Of a stretch of DNA of 64,000 nt, positions 31,623-42,776 are shown in pieces. The notes under the pieces were generated by a model. That model worked only from the letters and a program-made list of their open reading frames with translations. It had not been told where the DNA came from and did not search any database. The first letter of the stretch is position 1; each line of letters starts with the position of its first letter. This stretch comes from Nepenthes gracilis (taxonomy: Eukaryota; Streptophyta; Magnoliopsida; Caryophyllales; Nepenthaceae): NCBI GenBank assembly GCA_033239525.1, contig BSYO01000002.1, positions 18,839,901 through 18,903,900 of the forward strand, written 5' to 3'. The position numbers and the translations under genes were made by a program.

Positions 31623-33865
31623 TGTGAGGTTCCGGGCTTATGGGAAAGGTAGTTAAGGATTAATCGTCCTCTTAGTAATTAATGGTAGATAGATTGATTG
31701 GTGTAGGGAAGTGTATAAGGTAAAAAGGTGGGAAATATCTGAAATTTCTCCTGTTGAAGTTCGGGGTCGGCAGCCAGTGCCCGCTGGCCGCTCGAGTACA
31801 GCTCGAGCCGAAGAAACCAGTAGCGAACCCGCTTGCTGGCCGCCCGAGCTCGCTCGAGCGGAAGAAACCAGTAGCGGGGAGGCTTGCTTCCCGCTCGAGC
31901 TCCGTTCGAGCGGGCGGCGCAGAAAAAAAACGCGCCCTGTCCCTTTCCCCGTCATTTTCACGCAGCTAGGGTTTCTGGAGAGAGAGAGAGAGGCGCGTTT
32001 CTAGAGTGAGAAAGAGGGAGAACGAGGCTTGGAAGTCCGATTCGGTCCGTGAGCCAATTATTAAAGTTAAAGCACGCGTCGAGGCAAGTATTCTCATACC
32101 CACTAACTTTCCTCTTTCGTTGATTTTCGTTGTTCATCGGGTATTTTTGTGTTTATACCCACCCATGGCTTCGAAAATACAGTACCCGAGACCCGAGACC
32201 AAAGATAGTATAATTTGTTCGCTGATTTGCTCACCGATTCGTTCGGTGGAGCTTCGCCCAAACCCTAACCTACGAGATTTTGGGGGTTTCCCATTTCCCA
32301 CCGGTAAATCGTTAAATTGACTTCATAATATGGATCCCCATGTTCTTCTTGTGCATATATGTTGGCCGCGGGAAAAATCTCGCGCGCTATGACCCGTTCG
32401 TGGCCTCCGAGTCCTCTAAATCATTGTTCATCCGTGAATAAATGGGGAAATTGTTTTTGTTGCTTCTATATAATTATGATGGAGCTTATGTGATGCATTG
32501 ATGTGAAAATATAAGCTTTGAACTTCATAAATTGTGCCTTGGAAACGTGGGAACGTGTCCCGAGAGCTTTTAAGGTGGTGGTTGTCCACCGGAGGTAAGA
32601 ATTCCAACTCCTTGTGAACATTGTGCTAAATTGTGATAAAAGATAATCTCAAAGAAGAAATTAAGTCCAATAAGTAATGGAGGGAGACCCACTAGGTATG
32701 TTGTGGAAACCGTGATCTCCCGGATGGAGACGTGTGATGGGAATGAGACTTCCCAGTGATGTTTGATTGTGTCGTGTAGTGGGTCCTCCCTCCCAAAGAG
32801 TCAAACCTTGAAATTAGGACCGTGGTCGATAGGAGTGGTGTCCTCTAACCTGCCACGTGCATCATGGTGGGAACCCAAGATAACTCGCCGCCCTTGGGGG
32901 TGGGTGACGATATGGCAAGTGACACTGCGGTGAAAGAACGAGGATTGCCCTGGTGTGGGGTGTGGGCGTGTCGTTGAACACTACATATCGAGATGTAAAA
33001 AGTGGATTGTTGCATGGATGCAATTGGTGGTCGTGCTACCGACCTAAGAATGTAGTCGTGGCTTTAGAATGTGTAGGAACACATTACTTTTCTCGTTCTC
33101 TTACTTCGTTGGCTAGTACAATCTACTAGCTCCAGGGTCCGCAAAGATAAATATTTAAATAAAGACGAATGAAATGAATCAAATAATCTCAAGTTCTCTT
33201 CTCTCTTTTATGCCTCTTGAACTGTTCATGTACTCTTTCCTTCAGTACCCATGCCTGTTGTTAGTTAGTGGGATATGATTTTATTTGCTGGGCTTTATGC
33301 TCACCCTTGCTTTATGTTTTTCAAATGAGAACGCCTTGATGCCTGATGAGTCAGCGTAGATCCTAGAAGCTTGGTAGCTAGCTGTCATGCGTGCTTGGCT
33401 CGAGACTTGGACTTGGATTGGCTTGATGTATGCCAAGAATATTTTGGGTTTTTAGCTTTTGTATCAGTTCAAACTTGTATGGAGATAACTTATGCTAGTA
33501 GTTGATGGATGATGCATATGTATTAGTCCGTTGTGTTTTGTGGTTTATATGCTTCCGCAGGTTTTATCTTATGGTGATGTCGGGGATCCTAGTTGGCATC
33601 CTTCTTGGCCGGTGTCTTCTGATTTAAGTCACCGGTGCCACCTTAGTTCTTGTGGCTTTTTGGGTCTAGTTGTAGTTGGATTTTATGAAAATTATTTGTG
33701 GATTATTGTGCGGGGTTGTGTTTTTCGGTGTTTGTATTTTGGAAACGTCCATTTTACAAACGGAACTCTTCCCCCAGACTTTAGAATTTATAATTATTAT
33801 ATCCTCAATTTGTCCTTAGATTATTGACGAAGGTTATTCGTTGGGGAATAACCTGTTCTGTCACA
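31623..33865 (+). mobile_element. Solo LTR (2243 bp) in element T, TSD CTTCT
   Basis: Begins TGTGAGGTTCCGG and ends CTGTTCTGTCACA, with CTTCT at 31618-31622 and 33866-33870. Closely related to the A LTR. CG-rich region at 31790-31915 has five CTCGAG/TCGAG palindromes and a 51-bp internal duplication. GC-type donor at 32084-32085, a second AG|GTAAGA at about 32593-32600, acceptor-like site mutated to CAA (33322-33324) before ATGAGAAC. Confidence 0.94.
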
Positions 33866-33870
33866 CTTCT

Positions 33871-34243
33871 TCCTCTTGCTCCCCTAAAAGTGGAAGCTTG
33901 AGAATTAGGAGTTGGAGCACCAAGTGGATGCCCCTCCGGTTTGCCCCAAAGGTACATGACTATCTTTAGCATAGTATCAACCTGAGCCGTCAAAGACTCT
34001 TATTTATATTCATCAGTGACGAACATCATCTTGGCTACCCTCTACTGGATCATTGTCATGAGAAGTGATGTCCTTGGGTGGAAGGCTTATCCGAGCCATG
34101 GTGTTCACCATAATTGCTTTACTTTGCCAGACAAGTAAAACTCTTCTTTTTCTGAGGTTTAGACTAATGAAGAGAATGGTTGGCTTTCCCATTTTCCCAC
34201 TAACGATGCCAATGATGCATTCCATGATTCCAGGTTGATACAC
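33871..34243 (-). pseudogene. N-terminal gag segment of Tat element T
   Basis: Minus-strand frames give LPPKDITSHDNDPVEG, then, after a shift, a stretch ending GARGRS just before the solo LTR. A related piece lies at 50803-51003 next to element F. Similar short N-terminal gag stretches occur in Tat elements; the assignment rests on position and weak similarity. Confidence 0.5.
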
Positions 34244-36280
34244 AAATTAGAGAATCAAGCAAATCCTTTGATTGATCTGAGATATAGCGGGTCTAGTCTT
34301 TGTGACTAAGAACCTAGTTCTATGCACCACAACAAACTTAACAAGAGGTAAGAGGTACATAAGACTCATTCTCCGGTATATCTTTCGACATTATAGTCAG
34401 TTATGAAAATTAAAATATGAAAAAGGAAAGCAAATATTGGAATAGGAAAGAGATGAGTGTGAACTTGGAGGATTAGGCTCCATTCATTTGAGTGCACTCT
34501 TTGCTAGAGTCCCTTTTTTATTATCTTGGTCAAACTCTCTCCTTTTTTATCAAGGAGTATTAGTATTTGTAGTTGATATTCTAACCGATTAGTCAACCCT
34601 AAAATTATCATTTGCACTGGAAAGTGTTTTATGACAAGGAATGGAAAGCATTATTCCTAGAGTATAACAGCCCTTTGAATCAATTCAAAAACCATCTAGA
34701 TGTTAATTTAGATACTGTTTTGACCGTTTCTAAATTAGATCATTTATAGGTGTATTATTATCCCTAGGTTAATCATAACTATTCATCATGATTAAATGCC
34801 CCATTTAATACCCTATTGAGTCATTATTCAAAAAGTTTGATTAGTCCTCTGTTCCGATATTTAGGCCATTAATGCTTGAGCCCTACTTTAGCTTTGGGTC
34901 GGCCAACTCATTTTGGGCTGTACCCAACACTTTGTGATATCACATGTAAAATTTTGACTTAATTCATTTTACATTTCATCAAATTATTATATTATTTTAT
35001 AGTTTAATAATGTAAAATTAATCATTAATGACTTACTTGAAATCAAAACAAAAATAACATACAAATTCAAACCACTCTTTGATAAGATTTTGACTTAAAT
35101 TATTTCACATTGATGTGTCCTAGGATCCAAGTATTAGATGAATTTGGGTTCAGTTGGTTCTTAGGCTCATGTTGGAGTCAGGTCCAGTCTCCATTCGGCG
35201 TAGCTTGGATCGTGCACATCACAACAAAAGACAAGAAGTTAGAAAAAATGGCAGGACTTACTCCCTAATTTATCCTTCGATGCTCAAGTCATTAATCTAC
35301 ATTCCAAGATGAAGAAGGAAAAAATAGAGTAAACAAGGGTAGTAGTTGGGAAGGGGATTTTTAGTCTAAATTGGAGGTGCACTTGTCGTGGAGTGGCTTA
35401 GGTTGTAGTGCACTCATGGAGAGCAACTTCTCTGACCACTGGGTTTGCTAGAAATGAGCAGTGGGAAAGACAATAGCAATGGGTTGCTTGAGAGATGAAA
35501 TACTTATGCAAGTTCAAGTATTCCAAAGAGCATGCCTTTGGAGTGCATCCCGGGGCTTTTATAGTCGTCGGACCTCACCGCCTTCCTTAGGTAGCGAGGT
35601 GAGCTACCAGCCGTTTGATTGGATCCTTTCCATTCCTTGTGAGGATGTAGGCGCCATTAAGGGCTCCAACAGTCGGGAATGAGGATTTCTTCCTTTGTGG
35701 AGATGTCACACACTGTGAATGTTGAAGCTTCCATTGTGAGTCCCGTGCTGATTTGAGGGCTTTCCTTTTAGGATGTGCACTAATTTAGGGGCTTTCTTTA
35801 TAGAGGAGGTTTCCATCTGAAGAGATCCTCAGTATCGCGGCCAATTAGGGTAGATGACCATTGCATGCAAGAAAGGGATCGTGGGCCAATTTTGGTTTGG
35901 GCCGCATTTGTTGCGGGCTACATCTAGCTATTTGATAAACTTCTCTAGTCAATTAGGGCATTGACCATCCTTTGAGCTATTGGGCTATGATACTTTCTAG
36001 GCCACTCACTTCTTTGGACTAGCCCACTTCTGCCATCCCCATCACTAGCCCCTCATGCGGGTGGCCAAAATTTTTAGCCTCCGACATGTTCCTAATAGGA
36101 CATGACTGGTCATGTTGTCTTTCCAAGTCTAACCAAAATTTCCTTTTTCACTATTCTTGGCATGTTTTCCTATTTTTCAACTCTCTGTAGATTCATCAGG
36201 TTGGTGGTCCTTTGGCATTTAGCCTTCCGCTTGCTATAAATCGGGATCTTTCGACATTTCTTAACATCATCCCCCTCATT
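34244..36280 (-). mobile_element. Probable leader and 5' LTR of Tat element T; limits not resolved
   Basis: No coding sequence recognised. It lies where the leader and LTR of a minus-strand element should be. A minus-strand TATAAAAG at 35556-35563 in a GC-rich surround is a plausible promoter. Two similar AT-rich segments (about 34955-34985 and 35085-35115) repeat TTTTGACTTAA. I found no convincing TG...CA ends, PBS or target duplication. Confidence 0.4.
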
Positions 36281-36780
36281 AATCAATGAGATGGTACGAG
36301 AGCTTGACATTGTTGGGAAGCTTGCTGCTCCGGCTGTCGGCTCTGCACCTAGGCTGTTTGCATTCTCTAGTATTGTGGTCTCGAGTCATGGTGATTGGTT
36401 GGCTTTGGTCTCCTTCCATTTGGCGTTTGGGTGGTGGCTGCCAACAAGGTTTAAATCCACATTCAAATCTTGGCACTTCACTGGAGATCTTGGAGAAGGG
36501 TCTTCAAGATGGATTGCTTATGTATTACTCTCTTTCCCTTTCCCCGTCACTGTTGTTTCGTTATACATTTGCCTTTGAAGACTGTATAACTTGTAAGGAG
36601 AAGGTTAATGAGAAAACTTAAGCAGCTATTCATGTGAACAATTTCTCCATCGCCTCCTTGTCTTTTGTTGTCTTGCACATCTTGTTATTACTATTATTAT
36701 TATTGTTATTATTTTGTGCTTTGGAATGGCTGAGGAGATGTGGGCCCTAGCCGAACGGTTTGGCATACGAAGCTGTCATA
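36281..36780. other. No supported feature
   Basis: Contains overlapping open frames of up to 111 codons on the plus strand, but none resembles a family I know and their frames overlap each other. A short TTA/ATT-rich tract lies at 36688-36712. Confidence 0.4.
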
Positions 36781-37080
36781 GTTTTGAAGTTAGGTTGGTT
36801 CTGGTCAAAGAAAGTGAAGAGATTGTTGACCGGCTGTGTTGACCAAACCAGTGTGATCCAAAGGAAAGCGGGGTCAAAATGACCATTGACTGACTTTGTT
36901 GACCAAACTACTCAAATCCGGAGAAAGCGGAGCGGGAATGGCGGTTGACTGGTTTCAATGACCAAAGCGCTCAAATTTGGAGAAAAGTTAGAGCCGAAAT
37001 GATGATTGACCGGCTTCGTTGACCAAGCTGCTAGAATCCGAAGAATGGGGTAAAGTAGGAATGGGCAGTTGACCAGCTTC
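36781..37080 (+). repeat. About 60-bp tandem repeat, four to five units, rich in TTGACC
   Basis: GACCAAA recurs at 36841, 36901, 36960 and 37021, a period of 59-61 bp. Each unit has two TTGAC(C/T) motifs and a segment like CAAATCCGGAGAAAG. It ends about 280 bp upstream of a TATA-like box and 380 bp upstream of the ORF start at 37458, so it may be its upstream activating region. Confidence 0.85.
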
Positions 37081-37359
37081 ATTAACTGGCTGGAACCTGG
37101 TGAATAAATGGAGTGGCTTTGATGTATTGTTTTATTCTGCCACTGGCTATGCACTTGATGAGTTGTTGAGCTGCTTGGGGACCCATACTTCTTTGTGCAG
37201 CCCATTGTTTTTTGCCATGTGTCGTTGCAAAGGGCGGCCGTAATCTCGACAATAAATGTAACAAGAGATTCAATTTGATCTCATTTTCTCTGGATTCGAC
37301 ACATGTACAGTATAATTGCTGCACCTTTTCGAGGCACTGCTTCATTTTGGCAGCAAAGA

Positions 37360-37372
37360 ACTTTATAAAAAT
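37360..37372 (+). promoter_or_regulatory. TATA-like box upstream of the 37458 ORF
   Basis: TTTATAAAAATG lies about 95 bp before the ATG at 37458, a normal spacing for a plant promoter with a short leader. Downstream is T/C-rich, as in many plant leaders. Confidence 0.5.
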
Positions 37373-37457
37373 GAAGGGGCAGTTCAAATCTTCTTCTTGC
37401 TTCTTCTTTCGCATCACTTCCAATCCTATTCTACTGCCCCTTAGTCTGCTTGCTTCC

Positions 37458-38712
37458 ATGGCACCCACTGTAAATGTGACTTGCTCTGTTCTTGGTTCCA
37501 ACGATATCAGAGCCCTCTACGTGCAGTACGACATCCCACGTTCCATCGTGTTTGTTGTTTTCGGGAAGCACGATAGGGCTTGCTCCCCACTAGAGGTATA
37601 CATTGCTATTTACGAGGCTCACTCACAGAGTGGGCTTCGTCTCCCTGTTCTTGAGGAGTTGCTCCACATTTTTCAGGCCCTTGGCATCTCCATCGCTAGG
37701 CTCCATGGGAATGCTATGCATTACCTATGTTCGATGTGCATTTTCTTCTGCTACCATTCAAGGATGCTGACTATGGAGGTGATGAGGGTCATCTTCCAGT
37801 TCACAAAGAGTGGGGACTGGATCTCACTCTCCCCCTAGGAGCTACACATTAGTCACATTATCTATGAGTGGGTGAAAAACTGGAAGGACCGGTTCTTCTT
37901 CGTAAGGGTCATTAACAAATAACCCTTATCCCGGGATTGGGGTAACGTGCCTGAGATCCTCACCGGGAGGCCCTCATGAGAGGAGGTGGCAGCTATTGAG
38001 CCTCTATTAAAGTTGGTATGAAAGCATCTAGATGAGTTCAAGAGAGACCACTTGGTATCCCGCGAGGAGATCAGGTGACCTCGTTGGGGTCCACCCTCAC
38101 CGGTCTAGAAGTCAAAGGCTCCGCCTCTGGCGCCATCCCATCCTAAGATGAAAGTTGGGGTTGTTGTTATTGGGACCCTCCTAGAAGCCCTTCTAGGAAG
38201 CGGGTTGCATCCCCTTCGCTTTCTTCCTCATCCTCCACCGCCACCAATTTTTGCATGGTCGGGTGCCTAGCGGGTGTAGGTGAGCAATCTTGGGTGGAGA
38301 CTCCCATCAATCTTTCAAATTTGCGCATTACGGGAGTCACCATCGAAGGGCCTATCGTTGAGCTGCCACCGTTGGGTGTATCTATGGTGCCAACCGTGCA
38401 GGTGGAGGTAGAGCTAGTAGGGCCAGTAGCTAGAGAGTTGGCTGGGCCAATCATTGAGCAACCGGTAGAGTGAATGGTCGAAAAGGTTGTGGGATTAGTG
38501 GCAGCACCACCGATAGAGCCGGTGGATGTTGGTGATATCAGTCTCTCTGCCGCACTGCTCCCTGTGGCAACAGGTATTATGGATGCTGCTTCAGTGGAGG
38601 TCCCTGTGGAGGGAGCTAGCACCACTGAGGAAACGACGGTTACAATAGAGTTGGTCTCGAAGGCTGCTACATTTAGCTTTCTAGTGAGACCATCATAGGA
38701 CTCCCACATCAA
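37458..38712 (+). pseudogene. First exon of a transposon-associated ORF resembling PF04195 ('putative gypsy type transposon')
   Basis: The start chosen is ATG at 37458 (MAPTVNV). The frame has IRALYVQYDIP, RACSPLEVYIAIYEAHSQSGLRLP and a segment ending QALGISIARLHGNAMHYL, in the order of this plant-wide family. After an in-frame TAG at 37836-37838 the same frame continues with YEWVKNWKDRFFFVRV, also typical of the family, before more stops. 38100-38700 codes for low-complexity P/S/V/A-rich sequence in frames that no longer connect. A T-rich tract ending TTGTAG at 38850 looks like a 3' splice site leading to the second exon. The biochemical role of the family is unknown. It is broken by stops and shifts. 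Confidence 0.65.
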
Positions 38713-38850
38713 AGCCTAAAGTCATAGGATCTGGCAGGAAAGAAGAAGCACAAGTTCCTCACAATATTCCTTCGATGGAAACTTCCCCTTTTCTTTCTAT
38801 TCTGCTTGCATGGTTTGACCTTTCCTCTCTTTTTGTTTTTGGAATTGTAG

Positions 38851-39351
38851 GACCAAATGATTATTGGCATTGTGATAAAGGGCCTGCATCAACGAGCAGA
38901 GATGATTGATGAGCGAGAGGAGGAAATTCTCCAACTAAGGGAGCTCCTAAGCCAATCAAATGCTACTGCTGCTGCTCAGACTCAGCAAGATTGAGAGGAG
39001 AATGCCGCCCTGAAGTTGGAGCTGTCTGAGCTGAAAGAGAGGTTAGGGAGGCTAGAGGCTTGGGCCATCAAAGCGGAGAAGCTGGTGGGTGAACTTCAAA
39101 TGAAGAACGCCACGCTTGAAGACGAGATGACTACTCATCTGCGTCCAAAGGAGGTGAGCCAAGCGATGAAGGCTGGACTTTGGAAAGGTATTCACCTCTG
39201 CAAACGAATTGTCACTGTGGTGGTTCCCGACTTTCTAGTGGGTGTCCTTGATCGTATGAATCACGGGGCTCTGGGGTGCAATGACTTGATCGACTTCTCA
39301 CAAGGCGGAGAAGAGCCTCCCACGCATCCTCCTAGAAGCCCCCTACCTTAG
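38851..39351 (+). pseudogene. Second exon of the same ORF: coiled coil and conserved C-terminus
   Basis: Follows TTTTTGGAATTGTAG directly in one frame. Heptad-like, E/L/R-rich sequence (EREEEILQLRELLSQSN, ELSELKERLGRLEAW, KAEKLVGELQMKN) predicts a coiled coil of about 90 residues. It is interrupted by one TGA near 38992. The end, HLRPKEVSQAMKAGLWKGIH to a stop at 39349-39351, is shared with a second broken copy at 40380-40500. Such a coil after a PF04195-like exon is a known arrangement; function unknown. Confidence 0.65.
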
Positions 39352-40200
39352 TCGAGATATTTTTGTATTTTATTTCTCCTCCTCTATATTAGCCATTTGT
39401 ACAACAAACATTTATTAATGAAAAGAAATTCATTTCATAAATGTGTCGACTTCTCTACTTACGTGCAGTTCTATTTTTTTCACGCTGGCTGGCCAGCTAA
39501 CATGCTTAATTTTCGATTCAGGACTCATGTTGCATTTGGGCTATCCCATGGCTGTGCCGATCGTGACTTTGTTTTGACGATCACAGACTGGTGACGCACG
39601 ATTCAATGACGCATTGTGACGTCTGTCATTATGGTGCTCCAGGCAGGTTCAATCAGGTAAAGACACATGTCTTCTCCCATAGAAGCGACATGACCCTTTG
39701 AACTCTACAACGATGTCTTTTTTGGTAGGAGTTTTTCCTATGTAAGAGTGGTGTTTCTTGTGATTCAATTCACCACCTACCCTCATAGTTCTTCTGCTTT
39801 CACCATGGCTAACGAAGACATGATTGATATTCCAACTTTTCTTAGTTTGGGACAAGAGGCATCCTCTTCTCCTTCGACAAAAATCTTCCTCTGAAAAGGG
39901 GAGCAATGACAGGAGGACACAGACTAAGAATGGTGATGAGGACTTTGCTAATGTAGTCTCCATCGAGAAACGAAACCACCCAGGCCTTCCATGACTCGAT
40001 CCCCAGGGTGTCTTGAGGATAGCTCCATGCTCTGAGTCTGTTGGTCCCTCTCGGCAAGTATGTCTGTTTCGTCACGTAACTGTACAAATAACTGTTAGTA
40101 GTTCCCCTTCGCTAACTCCTTTTTCACTTGTCAGCCTACGCGGAGGCCTCATGGGTTGGATGAATTTTTGTCTTCGCATGGAGATGAGATTTCTGTTTGA
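39352..40200. other. Spacer between two related transposon ORF fragments; no feature supported
   Basis: Short open frames on both strands overlap and match nothing I recognise. Possibly the 3' end of one element copy and the decayed first exon of the next. Confidence 0.35.
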
Positions 40201-40567
40201 TGTGGACTCAGGTTGACTTCGTGGAAAAGGAGATGGAGCGTCGCATTAACGTTGCGGTTGGTGACACACTGTAGAGTTAAGCGAGAGCCAACTATCTCGA
40301 CTAGGCCCTATTGGAGTCTGATGCCAGGCTATAGGAAGTCTCTGGTGCACATGCGTGGGCCATGGAGAGGATTGTGACACTCAAAGGTGAGTTGAGGACA
40401 TATTTTCACCCCAAAGAGATGGCTCCTACTCTAAAGGAGCGATTCTAGGCAGGCATTCACTTCATCATGAGGATCATTTCCTTGGTCCTGTTGGCTTCTT
40501 ATTTCTCTGACCTCCCTGCCTGGAGGTTGGAGTGTGGGCTAAAGAGGAGGGAACCCTCTGCCCTCCA
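40201..40567 (+). pseudogene. Second, broken copy of the coiled-coil exon
   Basis: After a CAG at about 40210-40212 the plus strand reads VDFVEKEMERRINVAVGDTL and, past stops, AMERIVTLKGELRTYFHPKEM with a following GIHFIMRIIS. This parallels the end of the 38851-39351 exon (HLRPKEV...GIHLCKRIV). It is cut off by insertion of element F at 40568. The two copies indicate tandem or repeated insertion of the same family. Confidence 0.55.
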
Positions 40568-42755
40568 TGTGACAAATCGCATTTCTAACCGAAATCCGAT
40601 AAAGTTTCAGCAGAAAAATGGTCATCAGAGTGATACAAAACAAATACAACAAATATACAACCCTAACACAGCATCCAAAAGCCACAATAAACACGTGGCA
40701 CCAACATCATAACTCCGGGTATGACGTTGGCCTAGACAAGATGCCACTTGGTACCTAAATTAACCATAACAACCTATGGAAGTACATACATCCATCCAAC
40801 ACATTAGAAACTATACACTATATACATCATTATAATATATACATGATTATGAAAAATAATACAAAAGACTCCATAAGATATAAATCCACAAGGCTAAATC
40901 CTCAAAATCATCCTCCAAGTCTTCTCCAACTAGCCGACTTCTAATCTTCTATCCCGCCCTATCGGGTATAAGCTCATACTCATTTGAAGGTAAGGAAAAA
41001 TTATAAAAGTGAGCCAAATACTCAGCACGTATAATATAATTAATGATAATAAATAATATATGCAAAATAAAATAGATGAAGGATATAAGAGCATAATAAA
41101 TATGCATAAACATGAAACATGAATAAATACATTTCTAGAATTCATTTGTCTTTCTCATTTTACTTATTCTTCCTTTAGGTTCTAAAACATACAAAAATTT
41201 TATTATCTTTATGGACTAAGACCAGTAAGCCTTACTAACTAAAGAAGTGGTTAGTTATAGTCTAAATTGTATTTGCTTCTACACAATCAAAAGCCATTTC
41301 CTTCTATTCAAGACCTAGAGGTAGGCTATCTATATATAATCCCTATAGATGGAGCTTTAATCACACATGGCTCTTAGTAGATAATGATCTTTCACTATAA
41401 TATACTAAAGCATGCTAAAAAATATTAGCTGCTATAAAACACGGCAGGATGATCCTTGAGTTTTTACTGTAATATCTATAACATGCCAGGGAATACTACC
41501 CTCTGAAGTATAAATTCATGGTCCAAGTTTCACAATTTCTTATTCTTTAAAAAAAATCTACCAAACTTCTCTCACAAAGTTCTTACTCTAGGAGAACAAA
41601 TCATAAACATATCAAATTGTGATATTCCCTCCGTATAGTTACATAATTTTCATATTTCTTATGAGTTTAAGTCTTCTCATAACTTAAATTATATCCATAA
41701 ATATCATAAAGTATAAAAAAATAAAAATTCTTACCATCATAAGCCAAATGTATCTTTAGTGCTTCCAGACAACAATTACCTTTACAATTATATATAACAT
41801 AATTTCTAAAGTATATATACAAGGTAACCTATTTAACGTGCATGTAGATAATTATCTCAATTCACAACCGATAATATTCTGAGAATACATCAACTTAACA
41901 TATATAAAATATATATGCACAAATACCAAATATATAGAGTACTCACGTCCATAAATGTAGGGTTATAAATCTCTAAAGCCAAATCATGTATAAATTATAA
42001 ATAATTCGGATAAAATCCAAAAGGGGAGTGCGGATTAGGATTTTTCTGAACATAATGCCATGTAAAACTACCAAATTAGATACCAAATTGGTAAAATAAC
42101 ATATTCGAGGCATGCGTAGTGATTTTCTAAAGCCAATCGATGCAAAAATCTCAAAAATCAGTGGGTGAAAGTATCCGGGCGCGGGGTTAGGGTTTTAGTG
42201 TGAAATACCGTTCAAAATTAGAAATCAGACATGAAATCCACATATGTGCATACTTAAGTCATAGGTAACACAAAATATAAATTTAATTCGGTGTCAGAAT
42301 GATGATACCTAAAGAAAACGAAATACAGTGTAAAAAAAATGAAAGATGAGGGTATGAATGCAGTTGCCTCAACCTGATCTATAACTTCTCTAACTAGCTC
42401 GAGTTCGGAATCGGACTCAGAAACCTTGAATTCTTCCTTTTCTCTCTACTCCTTTGAGCTCTCTCTCTCTCTCTTCTATGTGGAAATCCCAAAAAAATGA
42501 CCGTTCGAAACCCTTGATGGGTATTTATGTTGCGGACCAGCGCTCTAGCACTGGCCGCCGCACTACAGGCATGCCCTGCACAAGTTCCAGCGCCTGCTCT
42601 AGCACTCGCAGCGCCACCCAAGGCACCCACCGAGCGCCCCTTGCCAATCTCTCCTATGTTCCCAAAACCTAATTTCCCCACTTGAATCATGCCTTATTTT
42701 GATTATAATAATTTAATTACCCGTAATTACGATATTTAAAAATCGGTACATTATA
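40568..42755 (-). mobile_element. 3' LTR of element F (2188 bp)
   Basis: Plus-strand ends TGTGACAAATCG and CGGTACATTATA. On its own strand it starts TATAATGTACCG, a TA instead of TG start shared with 24930-27407. CG-rich palindromes at 42535-42650, GA-rich leader, GC-type donor-like AG|GCAACT near 42366, acceptor-like CAA near 40983. Confidence 0.87.
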
Positions 42756-42776
42756 ATTCTCCTCCACTTATAGAAA
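42756..42776 (-). other. Polypurine tract of element F
   Basis: Minus strand: TATAAGTGGAGGAGAAT immediately before the LTR start. It is preceded by a copy of the 'TTTTGAGG...AAATTTTAAGGATAAAATTT'-like family motif split by a few changes (42770-42810). Confidence 0.85.

Noticed and set aside
36286..36621. 111-codon and 95-codon overlapping plus-strand frames as a gene
   Set aside because: The frames overlap, show no recognisable domain, and lie between transposon remnants.
37212..37457. Upstream extension of the 37458 ORF to an earlier ATG
   Set aside because: The extension crosses the TATA-like box and T/C-rich leader; family similarity starts after 37458.
38167..38712. 181-codon minus-strand frame rich in Ser, Thr and Pro
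   Set aside because: It is antisense to the low-complexity part of the PF04195-like first exon, and other frames here are also open; probably a shadow.
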